Positions 1 to 7,115 of a stretch of 32,353 bases of DNA are shown in pieces. Source of the DNA: Thermoguttaceae bacterium (GTDB lineage: Bacteria > Planctomycetota > Planctomycetia > Pirellulales > Thermoguttaceae); assembly GCA_024653385.1 (NCBI GenBank), contig JANLFZ010000001.1, forward strand, positions 1 through 32,353, in the 5' to 3' direction. Within the stretch, counting starts at the first letter, position 1. The number at the start of each line of letters is the position of its first letter. Position numbers and translations under genes: made by a program. Under the pieces are notes generated by a model. It was not told where the DNA came from and did no database searches. It saw only the letters and a list, made by a program, of their open reading frames with translations.

Positions 1-109
1 GAAAGCCGCGTAGTCGGCGAACGTTTCGAATGCCGTAGCGGCGACCGACCGCGCGATTCAGCACGTGGTAGACGTACCCTCCGGTTGCGACTCGCGGACG
101 CCTTGGCAT
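1..109 (-). pseudogene. REP-associated tyrosine transposase (RAYT/Y1_Tnp), 5' end, frameshifted and cut by window edge
   Basis: Reading from an ATG at 109 gives MPRRPRVATGGYVYHVLNRA, which I recognise as the usual N-terminus of REP-associated tyrosine transposases (IS200/IS605-like Y1 nucleases); the H-V-L-N-R segment is the first family hallmark. After the codon ending at 41 the frame goes off-family, but skipping one base (position 40) restores A-T-A-F-E-T-F-A-D-Y-A-A-F, the expected continuation. I therefore infer a single-base insertion and a dead or dying gene. A purine-rich GGGGG precedes the ATG. The rest of the gene lies outside the window, so the HUH motif and catalytic tyrosine cannot be seen. 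REP-like hairpins at 27823-27923 may be substrates of such an enzyme. Sequencing error at position 40 is the main alternative. Confidence 0.7.
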
Positions 110-176
110 GCCCCCGTTGTAGCCAAGACCCCTCCCCTCCGCAACATAATGAGACCCGACCCCATTTCCGTGACCG

Positions 177-1325
177 CTACCGGCGGATCGTGACCCGGGA
201 GCCGCACGACAGGATGTCGTAGACGTCTTCGATGTCGCGGTCGCGTAGACAGATGTTGCCGTGCGGCGTGGTGCGGCGGATGTTCTCGGGGTCGTCGGTG
301 CCGTGGATGCCGACCGGGCCATCCAGGCCGATCCAGAGGCGGCCGAGGGGGTTGCGGGGGTCTTCGGCGGCGAACTCGCCGTCGCGCCCGTGGTACGGCC
401 TGCCCGGCAGCTTCTCGCGCACCGTGTAGGTGCCTTCCAACTGCGGCTGGTCACGCCCGACGCCGATCGGAAAGCGCCCCGCATAGCGGCCGCCGACCGA
501 GAGCACCAACTCGTAGCGATCCAGGCAGACGGTCGCCTCGAACGGGCCTCGGAGCACCTTCAACTGCCTGCCGGGCGCCAGGTTTCCGGGAGAGCGGATG
601 CCGTTGATCTTCGCCAGCAACTGCCAGGGCACGTCGTAGGCGGCCGCGATCTGCTCGAGGGTATCGCCCGGCCGGACCACGTACGGGGCCTCCAACAGGT
701 GCTGGCGCGAGTAGATGACCGTGCCGGCCAACTGATCGAGCAACTCGGTCAGTTGCCGGCTTTCTTCCGGCGTCAGGTCGGGGTTGCCATACAGGGGCGA
801 GAGTTCCAGAAGCACTTCGGCCAGTTCGCCCGCATCGAGCTTGCGGCGGGCCGTGTCCATCATGGCCGTGAACTCGGGGCGGATCTCGGATGGGGTAAGC
901 CGCGCGGTCGGTCCTTCGGCGCCCTGCGGGGTCCGGTTGGACGGAGATGGAAGCGAAGGCGTGTTGAACCTCGGGCCCTCGGGCGGGGTTGCCGTTTTCT
1001 CGGATGTCTTGGCGAACGGATTGGCCGGTGGCGTAAACGGTGCTTTGGACGAGGGCGACGCCTGGGCCGTGCTGTCGGCAGGTTCCGCCGCGCGCCGGCC
1101 GGGAGGCCAACTGGGCGCCGAAGCCGTCTTGCTGTCGGAGACCTCCCACGGGGCTTTCTCTTTGTCTTTCGAGACGCCGGCGGGCATGCGCACGCTTAAA
1201 GAAGGCCACTGCCCACCCGATCCGTCGGGAGGCGGAGCGCCCGGCTGACTCGTCAGCGTTGTGTAGACCCCGTACATCACCCCCAAGAGCACGGTGACGA
1301 CCACGGCGGTCTTCAGCGAGTTCAT
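177..1325 (-). CDS. LysM and L,D-transpeptidase (YkuD)-fold protein with atypical active site
   Basis: 382 residues. An N-terminal membrane anchor (about 7-23, hydrophobic VVVTVLLGVMYGVY) is followed by a Pro/Ser/Thr/Ala-rich linker (25-145), a short helical segment (148-205), one LysM peptidoglycan-binding module (214-257, YVVRPGDTLEQIAAAYDVP) and a YkuD domain (262-381). YkuD enzymes make 3-3 peptidoglycan cross-links or attach proteins to the wall, using a cysteine in a [ST]HGC motif. Here H341-G-T and the right spacing to H355-G356 are present, but position 357 is Asn and a Cys occurs only at 359 (H-G-N-I-C-L-R). Activity is thus uncertain. A strong AAGGAGG sits 6 bases before the ATG, fixing the start. 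The gene is divergent from the glycosyltransferase at 1467. Family assignment is firm; catalytic competence is not. Confidence 0.88.
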   Translation of the reverse strand: MNSLKTAVVVTVLLGVMYGVYTTLTSQPGAPPPDGSGGQWPSLSVRMPAGVSKDKEKAPWEVSDSKTASAPSWPPGRRAAEPADSTAQASPSSKAPFTPPANPFAKTSEKTATPPEGPRFNTPSLPSPSNRTPQGAEGPTARLTPSEIRPEFTAMMDTARRKLDAGELAEVLLELSPLYGNPDLTPEESRQLTELLDQLAGTVIYSRQHLLEAPYVVRPGDTLEQIAAAYDVPWQLLAKINGIRSPGNLAPGRQLKVLRGPFEATVCLDRYELVLSVGGRYAGRFPIGVGRDQPQLEGTYTVREKLPGRPYHGRDGEFAAEDPRNPLGRLWIGLDGPVGIHGTDDPENIRRTTPHGNICLRDRDIEDVYDILSCGSRVTIRR

Positions 1326-1453
1326 CGTCGTCCTCCTTGACGAGGCGGCTCTATCTGGACCGGCTTATCTTAGAGCAATGGCCAGAACGATGCCATCCCA
1401 ACCCGAAAAATTCCACCGTGCGTGTTGGCATTTCCCCATCGGGCGATTCGGTC

Positions 1454-1459
1454 TACAAT
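1454..1459 (+). promoter_or_regulatory. Candidate -10 box for the GT9 gene, possibly leaderless transcript
   Basis: TACAAT lies 7 bases upstream of the ATG at 1467, so a start site at the usual distance would begin the mRNA at or next to that codon. No Shine-Dalgarno sequence precedes 1467, which agrees with a leaderless message. No good -35 box is seen (TTGGCA at 1425 is too far, 23 bases). Confidence 0.3.
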
Positions 1460-1466
1460 GCCGCCC

Positions 1467-2507
1467 ATGACCGCCCCCCTTGGCCCGCGCCGCGTTCTCT
1501 TGGTCCGCCTCAGCGCGATCGGCGACGTCATCCACACCATGCCCGTGGCGTGTGCGGTGCGTGAACGTTTTCCCGAGACTAAACTGGCGTGGGTGGTCGA
1601 AGCGCGGGCGGGCGCGGTCTTGCGGGGACACGAGGCCATCGACGAGCTGATCGAGCTGCCCCGGGGCTTTCTCAAATCCCCCCGCGAGGTCTGGGGGCTT
1701 CGGCACCAGCTGCGGGCCTTTGGGCCCGACGTGGCGATCGACGTCCAGAGCCTCAGCAAGAGCGCACTGGTCGCGTGGATTTCGGGAGCCCCTCTGCGGA
1801 TTGGCTTCGCACGCCCCGTCGGGCGGGAACTGAGCCCGTGGTGCAACAACCTCCGGGTTCGGCCTACCGCCACCCACGTGGTCGATCAGTACCTGGAATT
1901 GTTGGGGCCGCTGGGCATCCGGCAGCCCACCGTGCGGTTCCAAGTGCCGGAAACGGCCACGGAACGCGAGACGGCCGATCGACTGGTGCGGCAGATGGGG
2001 CTCGACGGAGGATACGCCATCCTGAACGCGGGCGCGGGTTGGCCGTCGAAGCGCTGGCCTGCCGACCGGTTTGCCGCGGTGGCGCGGTATCTGGGCCAGT
2101 CCTGGCACTTGCCGAGCCTGGTGCTTTGGGCAGGGACCGAGGAGCGCGGTTGGGCCGAACAGATCGTGGCTGGTTCCGAGGGCCACGCCAAGCTGGCGCC
2201 CCCGACAAGTCTGCGCGAGTTGGCGGCCTTGGCGCGGCAGGCGAGGCTTTTTGTCGGCTGCGACACGGGGCCGCTGCACTTGGCCGCCGCGGTGGGCACG
2301 CCGTGCGTGGGATTGTTCGGCCCATGGCCCGCCGAACGCAACGGTCCGTACGGCCCCAACCATATCGCCATTCAGAAAATGCGGTTCGAGGGCCCCACGC
2401 GCAAGCGCCGCACTGCCCCGCCGATCTACATGAACGCGATCGACGTGGCTTCGGTCTGCGAGGCGTGCGATAAGCTGCTCGAACGCGACTTCATTCAAGC
2501 GGCGTAG
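1467..2507 (+). CDS. Glycosyltransferase family 9 (ADP-heptose:LPS heptosyltransferase-like)
   Basis: About 346 residues from ATG 1467. The N-terminus R-R-V-L-L-V-R-L-S-A-I-G-D-V-I-H-T-M-P is the GT9 signature. The C-terminal half has L-N-A-G-A-G-W-P-S-K-R-W (nucleotide-sugar site) and F-V-G-C-D-T-G-P-L-H-L-A-A-A-V-G-T-P, followed by L-F-G-P. GT9 enzymes add heptose or similar sugars to lipopolysaccharide core in the cytoplasm at the inner membrane. Other in-frame starts are GTG 1422 and ATG 1458; 1467 matches the family N-terminus best. The next gene, DUF4254, is convergent; the two families are often adjacent in Planctomycetota and Bacteroidota, as I recall, so a shared envelope glycan role is likely. 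The sugar donor and acceptor cannot be told from sequence. Confidence 0.9.
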   Translation: MTAPLGPRRVLLVRLSAIGDVIHTMPVACAVRERFPETKLAWVVEARAGAVLRGHEAIDELIELPRGFLKSPREVWGLRHQLRAFGPDVAIDVQSLSKSALVAWISGAPLRIGFARPVGRELSPWCNNLRVRPTATHVVDQYLELLGPLGIRQPTVRFQVPETATERETADRLVRQMGLDGGYAILNAGAGWPSKRWPADRFAAVARYLGQSWHLPSLVLWAGTEERGWAEQIVAGSEGHAKLAPPTSLRELAALARQARLFVGCDTGPLHLAAAVGTPCVGLFGPWPAERNGPYGPNHIAIQKMRFEGPTRKRRTAPPIYMNAIDVASVCEACDKLLERDFIQAA

Positions 2508-2560
2508 CCAACAACCAACCCGCCTCGTGCTCCGTTTTCCACGCTCCCCGCTCCCTGCTC

Positions 2561-3169
2561 TTACGCGGCCGGGCGCTGGCGCCCGTACAGATACGGGTTG
2601 AGCGTCGGGTCGTTGTACATCTTGAATTGCCGATAGACCTTCAGGCGCTTGCGCCCGGCAAAAATGTCGTTGAGGAGTTCCTGGAGGGACTTCGACAGAT
2701 CGGCAAGCTGCTCGCGGAGGACCACCAGGCGCGATTGTGCCTTGGCGCGGTGTTCGGCGTCGGCGTCGGGCCGTTGGGCCTGTTCTTCCATGTGGTAGAT
2801 CCGCAGGGCGAGGATCGAGAGCCGGTCGATCGCGCTACCGGGCGTTTCGGTATTGAGCTTGGCCCTCGGCCGCGGCACGGTGCCCCAGGCTTTGAGCTGA
2901 CCGATGAGAAAGTCGTCGATCCTCTCGATGTGGTCGTTGCGCTCCTGGTTGAGGCGGTCGATCGCCCGCTTCACCTCGGCGATCACCGAATCGGCGACGT
3001 CCGGGCAGCGGGCGATGTCTTCCTGATGCCAAAGGAGGAAGTTGCGCCGATGTTGACGGCAAACCAGGTCCAGCAACCCCTCGGTGGAGTCGCCTTCATC
3101 AGCCCCGTCCTGGTGCCACTCTACCACCTTCTTGCGGTGCAGTTCCGTAATCGCCCGTACGTCGATCAT
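2561..3169 (-). CDS. DUF4254 family protein
   Basis: 202 residues, no signal peptide or membrane segment, so cytoplasmic. The stretch R-R-N-F-L-L-W-H-Q-E-D-I-A-R (about 41-54) and V-K-R-A-I-D-R-L-N-Q-E-R-N-D-H-I-E-R-I-D (about 67-86) are the DUF4254 hallmarks. The remainder is strongly helical and charged, with probable coiled-coil at about 125-165 (A-E-H-R-A-K-A-Q-S-R-L-V-V-L-R-E-Q-L). The biochemical function of DUF4254 is unknown to me; its repeated occurrence beside GT9 heptosyltransferases suggests a link to envelope polysaccharide synthesis. A weak GAAGGG abuts the ATG, so translation initiation may be inefficient. Convergent with the GT9 gene, with only 53 bases between stops. Confidence 0.8.
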   Translation of the reverse strand: MIDVRAITELHRKKVVEWHQDGADEGDSTEGLLDLVCRQHRRNFLLWHQEDIARCPDVADSVIAEVKRAIDRLNQERNDHIERIDDFLIGQLKAWGTVPRPRAKLNTETPGSAIDRLSILALRIYHMEEQAQRPDADAEHRAKAQSRLVVLREQLADLSKSLQELLNDIFAGRKRLKVYRQFKMYNDPTLNPYLYGRQRPAA

Positions 3170-3229
3170 CCCTTCGACTCGCTAAGAAACGGCCCCTCCT
3201 TGTCCCACGATGCCTTCAGGAGGCGACGC

Positions 3230-3258
3230 ACGATAGCAAGACACGGCCAAGCGGGCAA
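3230..3258 (-). promoter_or_regulatory. Candidate sigma-70-type promoter for DUF4254 gene
   Basis: On the minus strand TTGCCC (3258-3253), 17 bases, then TATCGT (3235-3230). Each hexamer matches 4 of 6 consensus bases. The start codon lies about 60 bases downstream. No other promoter-like pair is better in this divergent gap. Confidence 0.3.
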
Positions 3259-3297
3259 GAGCGAAACCGTTTTTGCGGCACCATGAGCGCCGTCACA

Positions 3298-3320
3298 CCA
3301 TCGCGCGATCCCCGCGATGG
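3298..3320. other. Hairpin in the divergent intergenic region
   Basis: CCATCGCG and CGCGATGG form a perfect 8-bp stem with a 7-base loop between the DUF4254 and dehydrogenase genes. The flanks can extend it imperfectly. It could be an operator or a leader structure for the dehydrogenase mRNA; no T-tract follows, so it is not a typical terminator. Confidence 0.35.
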
Positions 3321-3434
3321 CACGGTGGCGGGCGCCAGTGGGAGACTGCATCTCGTACCCAGGGGCTTGCATCGTGCGGCGGATTGTGCGAAGAAAGACA
3401 TGCGGTTGCCCGGGTCCCTTTCGAGGAGAGTCTT

Positions 3435-4466
3435 GTGAAAGCCCTGGTTCTCACGGCCTACGATCAGCTCGAGTATCTCGACGTTCCGGAGCCGAGCGTG
3501 GGGCCTCAGGACGTGCTCGTCCAGGTCAAGGCATGCGGGATCTGCGGCAGCGACGTCCACGGCATGGACGGCAGCACGGGGCGGCGCATCCCGCCGATCA
3601 TCATGGGCCACGAGGCGGCCGGGATTATCGTGCGCACCGGTTCGTCGGTCTCCGAGTGGCGGGAGGGCGATCGCGTGACGTTCGACTCGACCGTCTCGTG
3701 CGGCCATTGCCGGTTCTGTTCGCAGGGCGCGATCAACCTTTGCGAACGGCGGCGCGTGCTGGGGGTCTCGTGCCAGGAGTTCCGGCAGGACGGGGCGTAT
3801 GCCGAGTACGTCGCCGTGCCCCAGAACATCCTCTACCGACTGCCCGACGGCCTCTCGTTCGAGCATGCCGCGATGGTCGAGCCGGTGTCGGTCGCGGTCC
3901 ACGCGGTGCGGCGTGTGCCGGTGGGACTGGACGATACGGCCGTGGTGGTGGGCGCGGGCATGATCGGCCTGTTGGCGGTGCAGGTGCTGCGTGCGGCGGG
4001 CTGCGGTCGGGTCTTCGCGATCGAGGTCGATCCGCGGCGCCGGGACCTGGCCCTGCGGCTTGGCGCCAGCGAGGCATTCTCGCCCGAGGATACCGACGTC
4101 CTCTCCGTCCTCCGCCACCGCACCGAAGGGCGCGGCGCCGATCTGGCGATCGAGGCGGTGGGTATTCCCGCCACGGTCGCCCTGGCCGTGGCCGCGGTGC
4201 GCAAAGGCGGCTCGGTGGGATTGGTGGGCAACCTCGCCGCCAAGACCGAGTTGCCTCTCCAGGCGGTGGTCACGCGGGAACTGACGCTCTATGGTTCGTG
4301 CGCGTCGTCGGGCGAGTACCCGGCTTGCCTCGGCCTGATGGCGCGGGGCGCCGTGCATGTCGATCCGCTTGTCAGTGCGGTGGTTCCCTTGGCCGAGGCG
4401 GCCGGCTGGTTCGAGCGGCTTAGGCGGCGCGACGAGGGGCTACTGAAGGTGATCGTGCGGCCGTAG
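3435..4466 (+). CDS. Zinc-dependent alcohol/polyol dehydrogenase (MDR family)
   Basis: 343 residues from GTG 3435, preceded by GAGGAGAG; the open frame extends upstream, but the family N-terminus starts here. Medium-chain dehydrogenase: catalytic zinc site C-G-I-C37-G-S-D with H59-E60, structural zinc cysteines C89, C92, C95 and C103, and a Rossmann motif V-V-G-A-G-M-I-G-L-L-A (about 173-183). E-V-D at the end of the second strand suggests NAD rather than NADP. Closest families are L-threonine, sorbitol and galactitol-phosphate dehydrogenases, oxidising a secondary alcohol to a ketone. Substrate cannot be assigned. The cytoplasmic enzyme stands alone, with no visible operon partner, so a role in sugar-alcohol or threonine catabolism is a guess. 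Confidence 0.9.
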   Translation: MKALVLTAYDQLEYLDVPEPSVGPQDVLVQVKACGICGSDVHGMDGSTGRRIPPIIMGHEAAGIIVRTGSSVSEWREGDRVTFDSTVSCGHCRFCSQGAINLCERRRVLGVSCQEFRQDGAYAEYVAVPQNILYRLPDGLSFEHAAMVEPVSVAVHAVRRVPVGLDDTAVVVGAGMIGLLAVQVLRAAGCGRVFAIEVDPRRRDLALRLGASEAFSPEDTDVLSVLRHRTEGRGADLAIEAVGIPATVALAVAAVRKGGSVGLVGNLAAKTELPLQAVVTRELTLYGSCASSGEYPACLGLMARGAVHVDPLVSAVVPLAEAAGWFERLRRRDEGLLKVIVRP

Positions 4467-4468
4467 GT

Positions 4469-4486
4469 CCTGGCTTGGCCGCCAGG
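4469..4486. terminator. Small hairpin between convergent genes
   Basis: CCTGGC and GCCAGG form a 6-bp stem with a 6-base loop directly after the dehydrogenase stop codon (4464-4466). No T-run follows. Possibly a weak terminator for the dehydrogenase gene. Confidence 0.3.
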
Positions 4487-4510
4487 GCGAGCCATGCCTT
4501 CCGGCGCCCC

Positions 4511-5728
4511 TCAGGCCGTCTGGAGTTGCACGGCTTCGTCGTGCCCGACGGACGCCACGCCGGCGCGACCGGCGTGGGCGCCGTTCGATCCGGACGAGGA
4601 TGGCATGGGGGTTGCCGGATCGCCGGTCGCGGTGGCGGCGCCGCCCGCCCGCTCCAGCGGTCCGGCCGCTCCGCGCCGATTGCCGGGATAGAAGAGTTCC
4701 ACGGCCGCGTGGAACTGCTCGAGACGGGGCGGGTTTTCCATCTGCGCGGCCTGGGCTCGGAACCGCTCGCTCAGTTCGTAGACCTGATGGCGTCCCAGCG
4801 GCCATCGGACGTTCATGATGTCGTTCACCTCGTTGAGCAACTGGTAGACTCGCGCGCGGGTGAGCCCCATCGAGCGGGACACTTGGCGCACGCTGGTCAC
4901 CGGGCCGCGGATGCCCAATCGGTTCTCGGCCAGCGTCACGATCTGATCCGCGGCATCCACCCGAATCTGCTCCAACAGGGGAGACACGAATCGCTGGAAC
5001 AACTCTTCCTCACTGGGGATGCCCGGACTCTGAAGGACGTGGCCGACCCACGTCTCGACCGCATCGATCCGCCGGGGGACGATGCGTACCACGAGGTGCT
5101 CCTGGGCGCCGACCGCGGCGACCAGCCGGTGGATGCAGTAGAACACCTCGAGGATCGCGCGCACGCGCTTCTCGCCGTGGGTCTTGAGTCTGCGGATTTC
5201 CGCCAGACTCATGGCCGCGTAGGTTTCCAAGGGGGTGTTCCAAATGACGCGGGTCATGTGCTTGAGGCTGGGCGCAAACCGTCCCAGCGCCTCCTTGCCC
5301 AGCCCGTGCCGAAGCACACTCGAACGCCATTGCTCCCAGACCACCTCGGAGACGGCGGCGGGGTCGAATCCGTTGGCTGTGGTGTCGGCCTCACCGAGCG
5401 CGATGGGTTCGGTGACTTCGGCCAGGTGGGTGGATAATTGGGCCGGGTCGGTGCTGGCGACGCGGGCCAGGAGCTTGACGAACATGCGGATCTTCTTCTG
5501 CCCGATCCCCGGCGTCGAGGCCAGTTCGGCGAACGGCGTGTTCAAGAGATCCTGGAGGGTGCGGCCCAAGAAGGCCAGGGGCAAGCGCCGGTCGGTCGGA
5601 AGGGCCCAATAGGCCAACGGCCTTTCGAGATGCGGCGCATAGGCTTCCGACAGGAGGACTTTTCGCAGGCTCTCGAAGCGGCTGATCACCTGGAGTTCCT
5701 CGACGGACGGCGTCTTGACGAATCTCAT
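4511..5728 (-). CDS. Putative DNA-binding protein with helix-hairpin-helix motifs and sigma-region-4-like HTH
   Basis: About 405 residues, cytoplasmic. Near residue 70 the segment STPGIGQKKIRMFVKLLAR is a helix-hairpin-helix of the kind seen in RNA polymerase alpha C-terminal domains. A second similar segment, MSLAEIRRLKTHGEKRVRAI, lies near 170-190. The segment VRQVSRSMGLTRARVYQLLN (about 280-300) reads as a helix-turn-helix similar to sigma factor region 4. The C-terminal 60 residues are Gly/Ala/Ser-rich and probably disordered. I do not recognise a named function; proteins of this kind appear conserved in Planctomycetota as I recall. ATG ATG doublet: AGGAGG lies 2 bases before the first (5731) and 5 before the second (5728), so the second is preferred. 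It may be a transcription regulator or nucleoid protein; no enzyme motif is seen. Confidence 0.75.
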   Translation of the reverse strand: MRFVKTPSVEELQVISRFESLRKVLLSEAYAPHLERPLAYWALPTDRRLPLAFLGRTLQDLLNTPFAELASTPGIGQKKIRMFVKLLARVASTDPAQLSTHLAEVTEPIALGEADTTANGFDPAAVSEVVWEQWRSSVLRHGLGKEALGRFAPSLKHMTRVIWNTPLETYAAMSLAEIRRLKTHGEKRVRAILEVFYCIHRLVAAVGAQEHLVVRIVPRRIDAVETWVGHVLQSPGIPSEEELFQRFVSPLLEQIRVDAADQIVTLAENRLGIRGPVTSVRQVSRSMGLTRARVYQLLNEVNDIMNVRWPLGRHQVYELSERFRAQAAQMENPPRLEQFHAAVELFYPGNRRGAAGPLERAGGAATATGDPATPMPSSSGSNGAHAGRAGVASVGHDEAVQLQTA

Positions 5729-6359
5729 CATGTCCTCCTCAAAGCCGACGCGTGGTCGCGCATGGTTATGCCCTTACCCGGCCCGCCGCTGCCCACCGGA
5801 TTTTTCGGACCAACCAGTCCGCGTATTCTTGAAATTCACCACAGACTGTTTGCTCCGAGGAAGGCGCGCTGCGAACCACCCGCCTAGTTGTCGCCCGCAG
5901 GCGCAAATGCGGCGAAGGTATTTAGGGCCTCTGTTCCCGGTCTGTCCGAGAGGGTCAACGTCATCTCAACGAACACTTCGGTGGGAGTGCGGGTGAACAA
6001 CGGGATTCAATTGACTCTGGCCTCTGGTGGATCCCGTCCTTCGCCCGAACCTGATTGTGGCGGGCAGCTCGGGTCCGCGCCGCATCCTCTTGCTGCAATG
6101 CAAGAACCGGCAAAGCGCGAAGCCCCGCACCAATTCTCACACGGCAAGTGGGCTCGTCAAGAGCCTCTCAAGTCTTTTTGGTCAGGATCGAAAACAAAAG
6201 TCAAAGCGGAGTCGACTGTCCACCTAACAATCCCCCTCTACAGAGAATTTCACGGACAGCAACACACCCATATCGCCAGGACCCGGCTTGCGATCTGATC
6301 GGCGCCCCCCCTCGGGTTGTGTGGCGCAATCTACTCCCAGGGGCCCCTACCCCACGCCA
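5729..6359. other. Intergenic gap, no convincing gene
   Basis: About 630 bases between the ABC ATPase stop and the HhH/HTH gene start, somewhat richer in A+T around 6120-6290. No tRNA, transposase or family-like reading frame is recognised on either strand. A 40-codon minus-strand stretch ending in TAG at 5886 (reads T-P-T-E-V-F-V-E-M-T-L-T-L-S) has protein-like composition and could be a gene remnant. The promoter for the HhH/HTH gene must lie here. Confidence 0.5.
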
Positions 6360-7115
6360 TCATGTCATCACCCGACTGAGGAACCGCTGGGCACGGGTCG
6401 TTTGGGGATGGTCGAGCACGACACTGGGCGGACCGTCTTCCAGAATCGCGCCGTCGGCAAGGACGACCACGCGGTCGGCGCTGCGCCGGGCGAACGCCAT
6501 CTCATGGGTCACCAGGACGAGCGTCAGGCCGTCGCGCTTGAGATCCTCGAGGACGGCCAGGACCTCGCCTTTGAGTTCGGGATCGAGCGCGCTGGTGATC
6601 TCGTCGCATAACAGGCCGCGGGGCGACATGGCCATCGCCCGCGCAATCGCCACCCGCTGCTTCTGTCCGCCGGACAACTCGGCCGGGTAGGCCGCGGCAC
6701 GGTCGGCCAGGCCGACGCGGTCCAACAGTTCCGTGCCGCGTCGCTTGGCCTCGTCCTTGGTCAGGCCGAGGACGCGCCGGGGGGCCTCGATCACATTGCC
6801 CAGGGCCGTCAGGTGTCCAAAGAGTTGGAAATCCTGGAAGATCATTCCCAACATGCTCCGCACGCGGCGCGCTTCGGCGCGGCGTGCGCGCCCGTCGCCC
6901 GCGTGCAGCACGTGGGGTCCGACGCGGATCTGGCCGGCATCGAACGCACAAAGCCCGTTGAGGCACCGCAGCAATGTCGACTTGCCGCTGCCGCTGGGGC
7001 CCACCAGGGCCACGGTCTGGCGCGGGGCAATCGCCAAGCTGACGCGGTCGAGCACGGTGCGCGTGCCGAAGCGCTTGGTCAGGTGGTCCACGGCGATCGG
7101 CAAGGGTTCGATCAT
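6360..7115 (-). CDS. Polar amino acid ABC transporter ATP-binding protein
   Basis: 251 residues from ATG 7115. Walker A G-P-S-G-S-G-K-S-T (39-47), Q-loop I-F-Q-D-F-Q-L-F (Q94), signature L-S-G-G-Q (147-151), Walker B L-L-C-D-E (D171, E172) followed by I-T-S-A-L-D-P-E, where family members usually have P-T-S-A-L-D-P-E. The pattern, including F-Q-L-F-x-H-L-T, is that of GlnQ/HisP-type ATPases that power amino-acid import at the inner membrane. The ATG overlaps the upstream stop as ATGA, and GGGGGAAGG precedes it, so it is translationally coupled to the permease fusion. A GTG at 7130 is an alternative start. Substrate not determinable. Confidence 0.93.
   Translation of the reverse strand: MIEPLPIAVDHLTKRFGTRTVLDRVSLAIAPRQTVALVGPSGSGKSTLLRCLNGLCAFDAGQIRVGPHVLHAGDGRARRAEARRVRSMLGMIFQDFQLFGHLTALGNVIEAPRRVLGLTKDEAKRRGTELLDRVGLADRAAAYPAELSGGQKQRVAIARAMAMSPRGLLCDEITSALDPELKGEVLAVLEDLKRDGLTLVLVTHEMAFARRSADRVVVLADGAILEDGPPSVVLDHPQTTRAQRFLSRVMT

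Noticed and set aside
5888-6298. 136-codon plus-strand frame in the 5.7-6.4 kb gap
   Set aside because: No ribosome site, no recognisable domain, low-quality composition.
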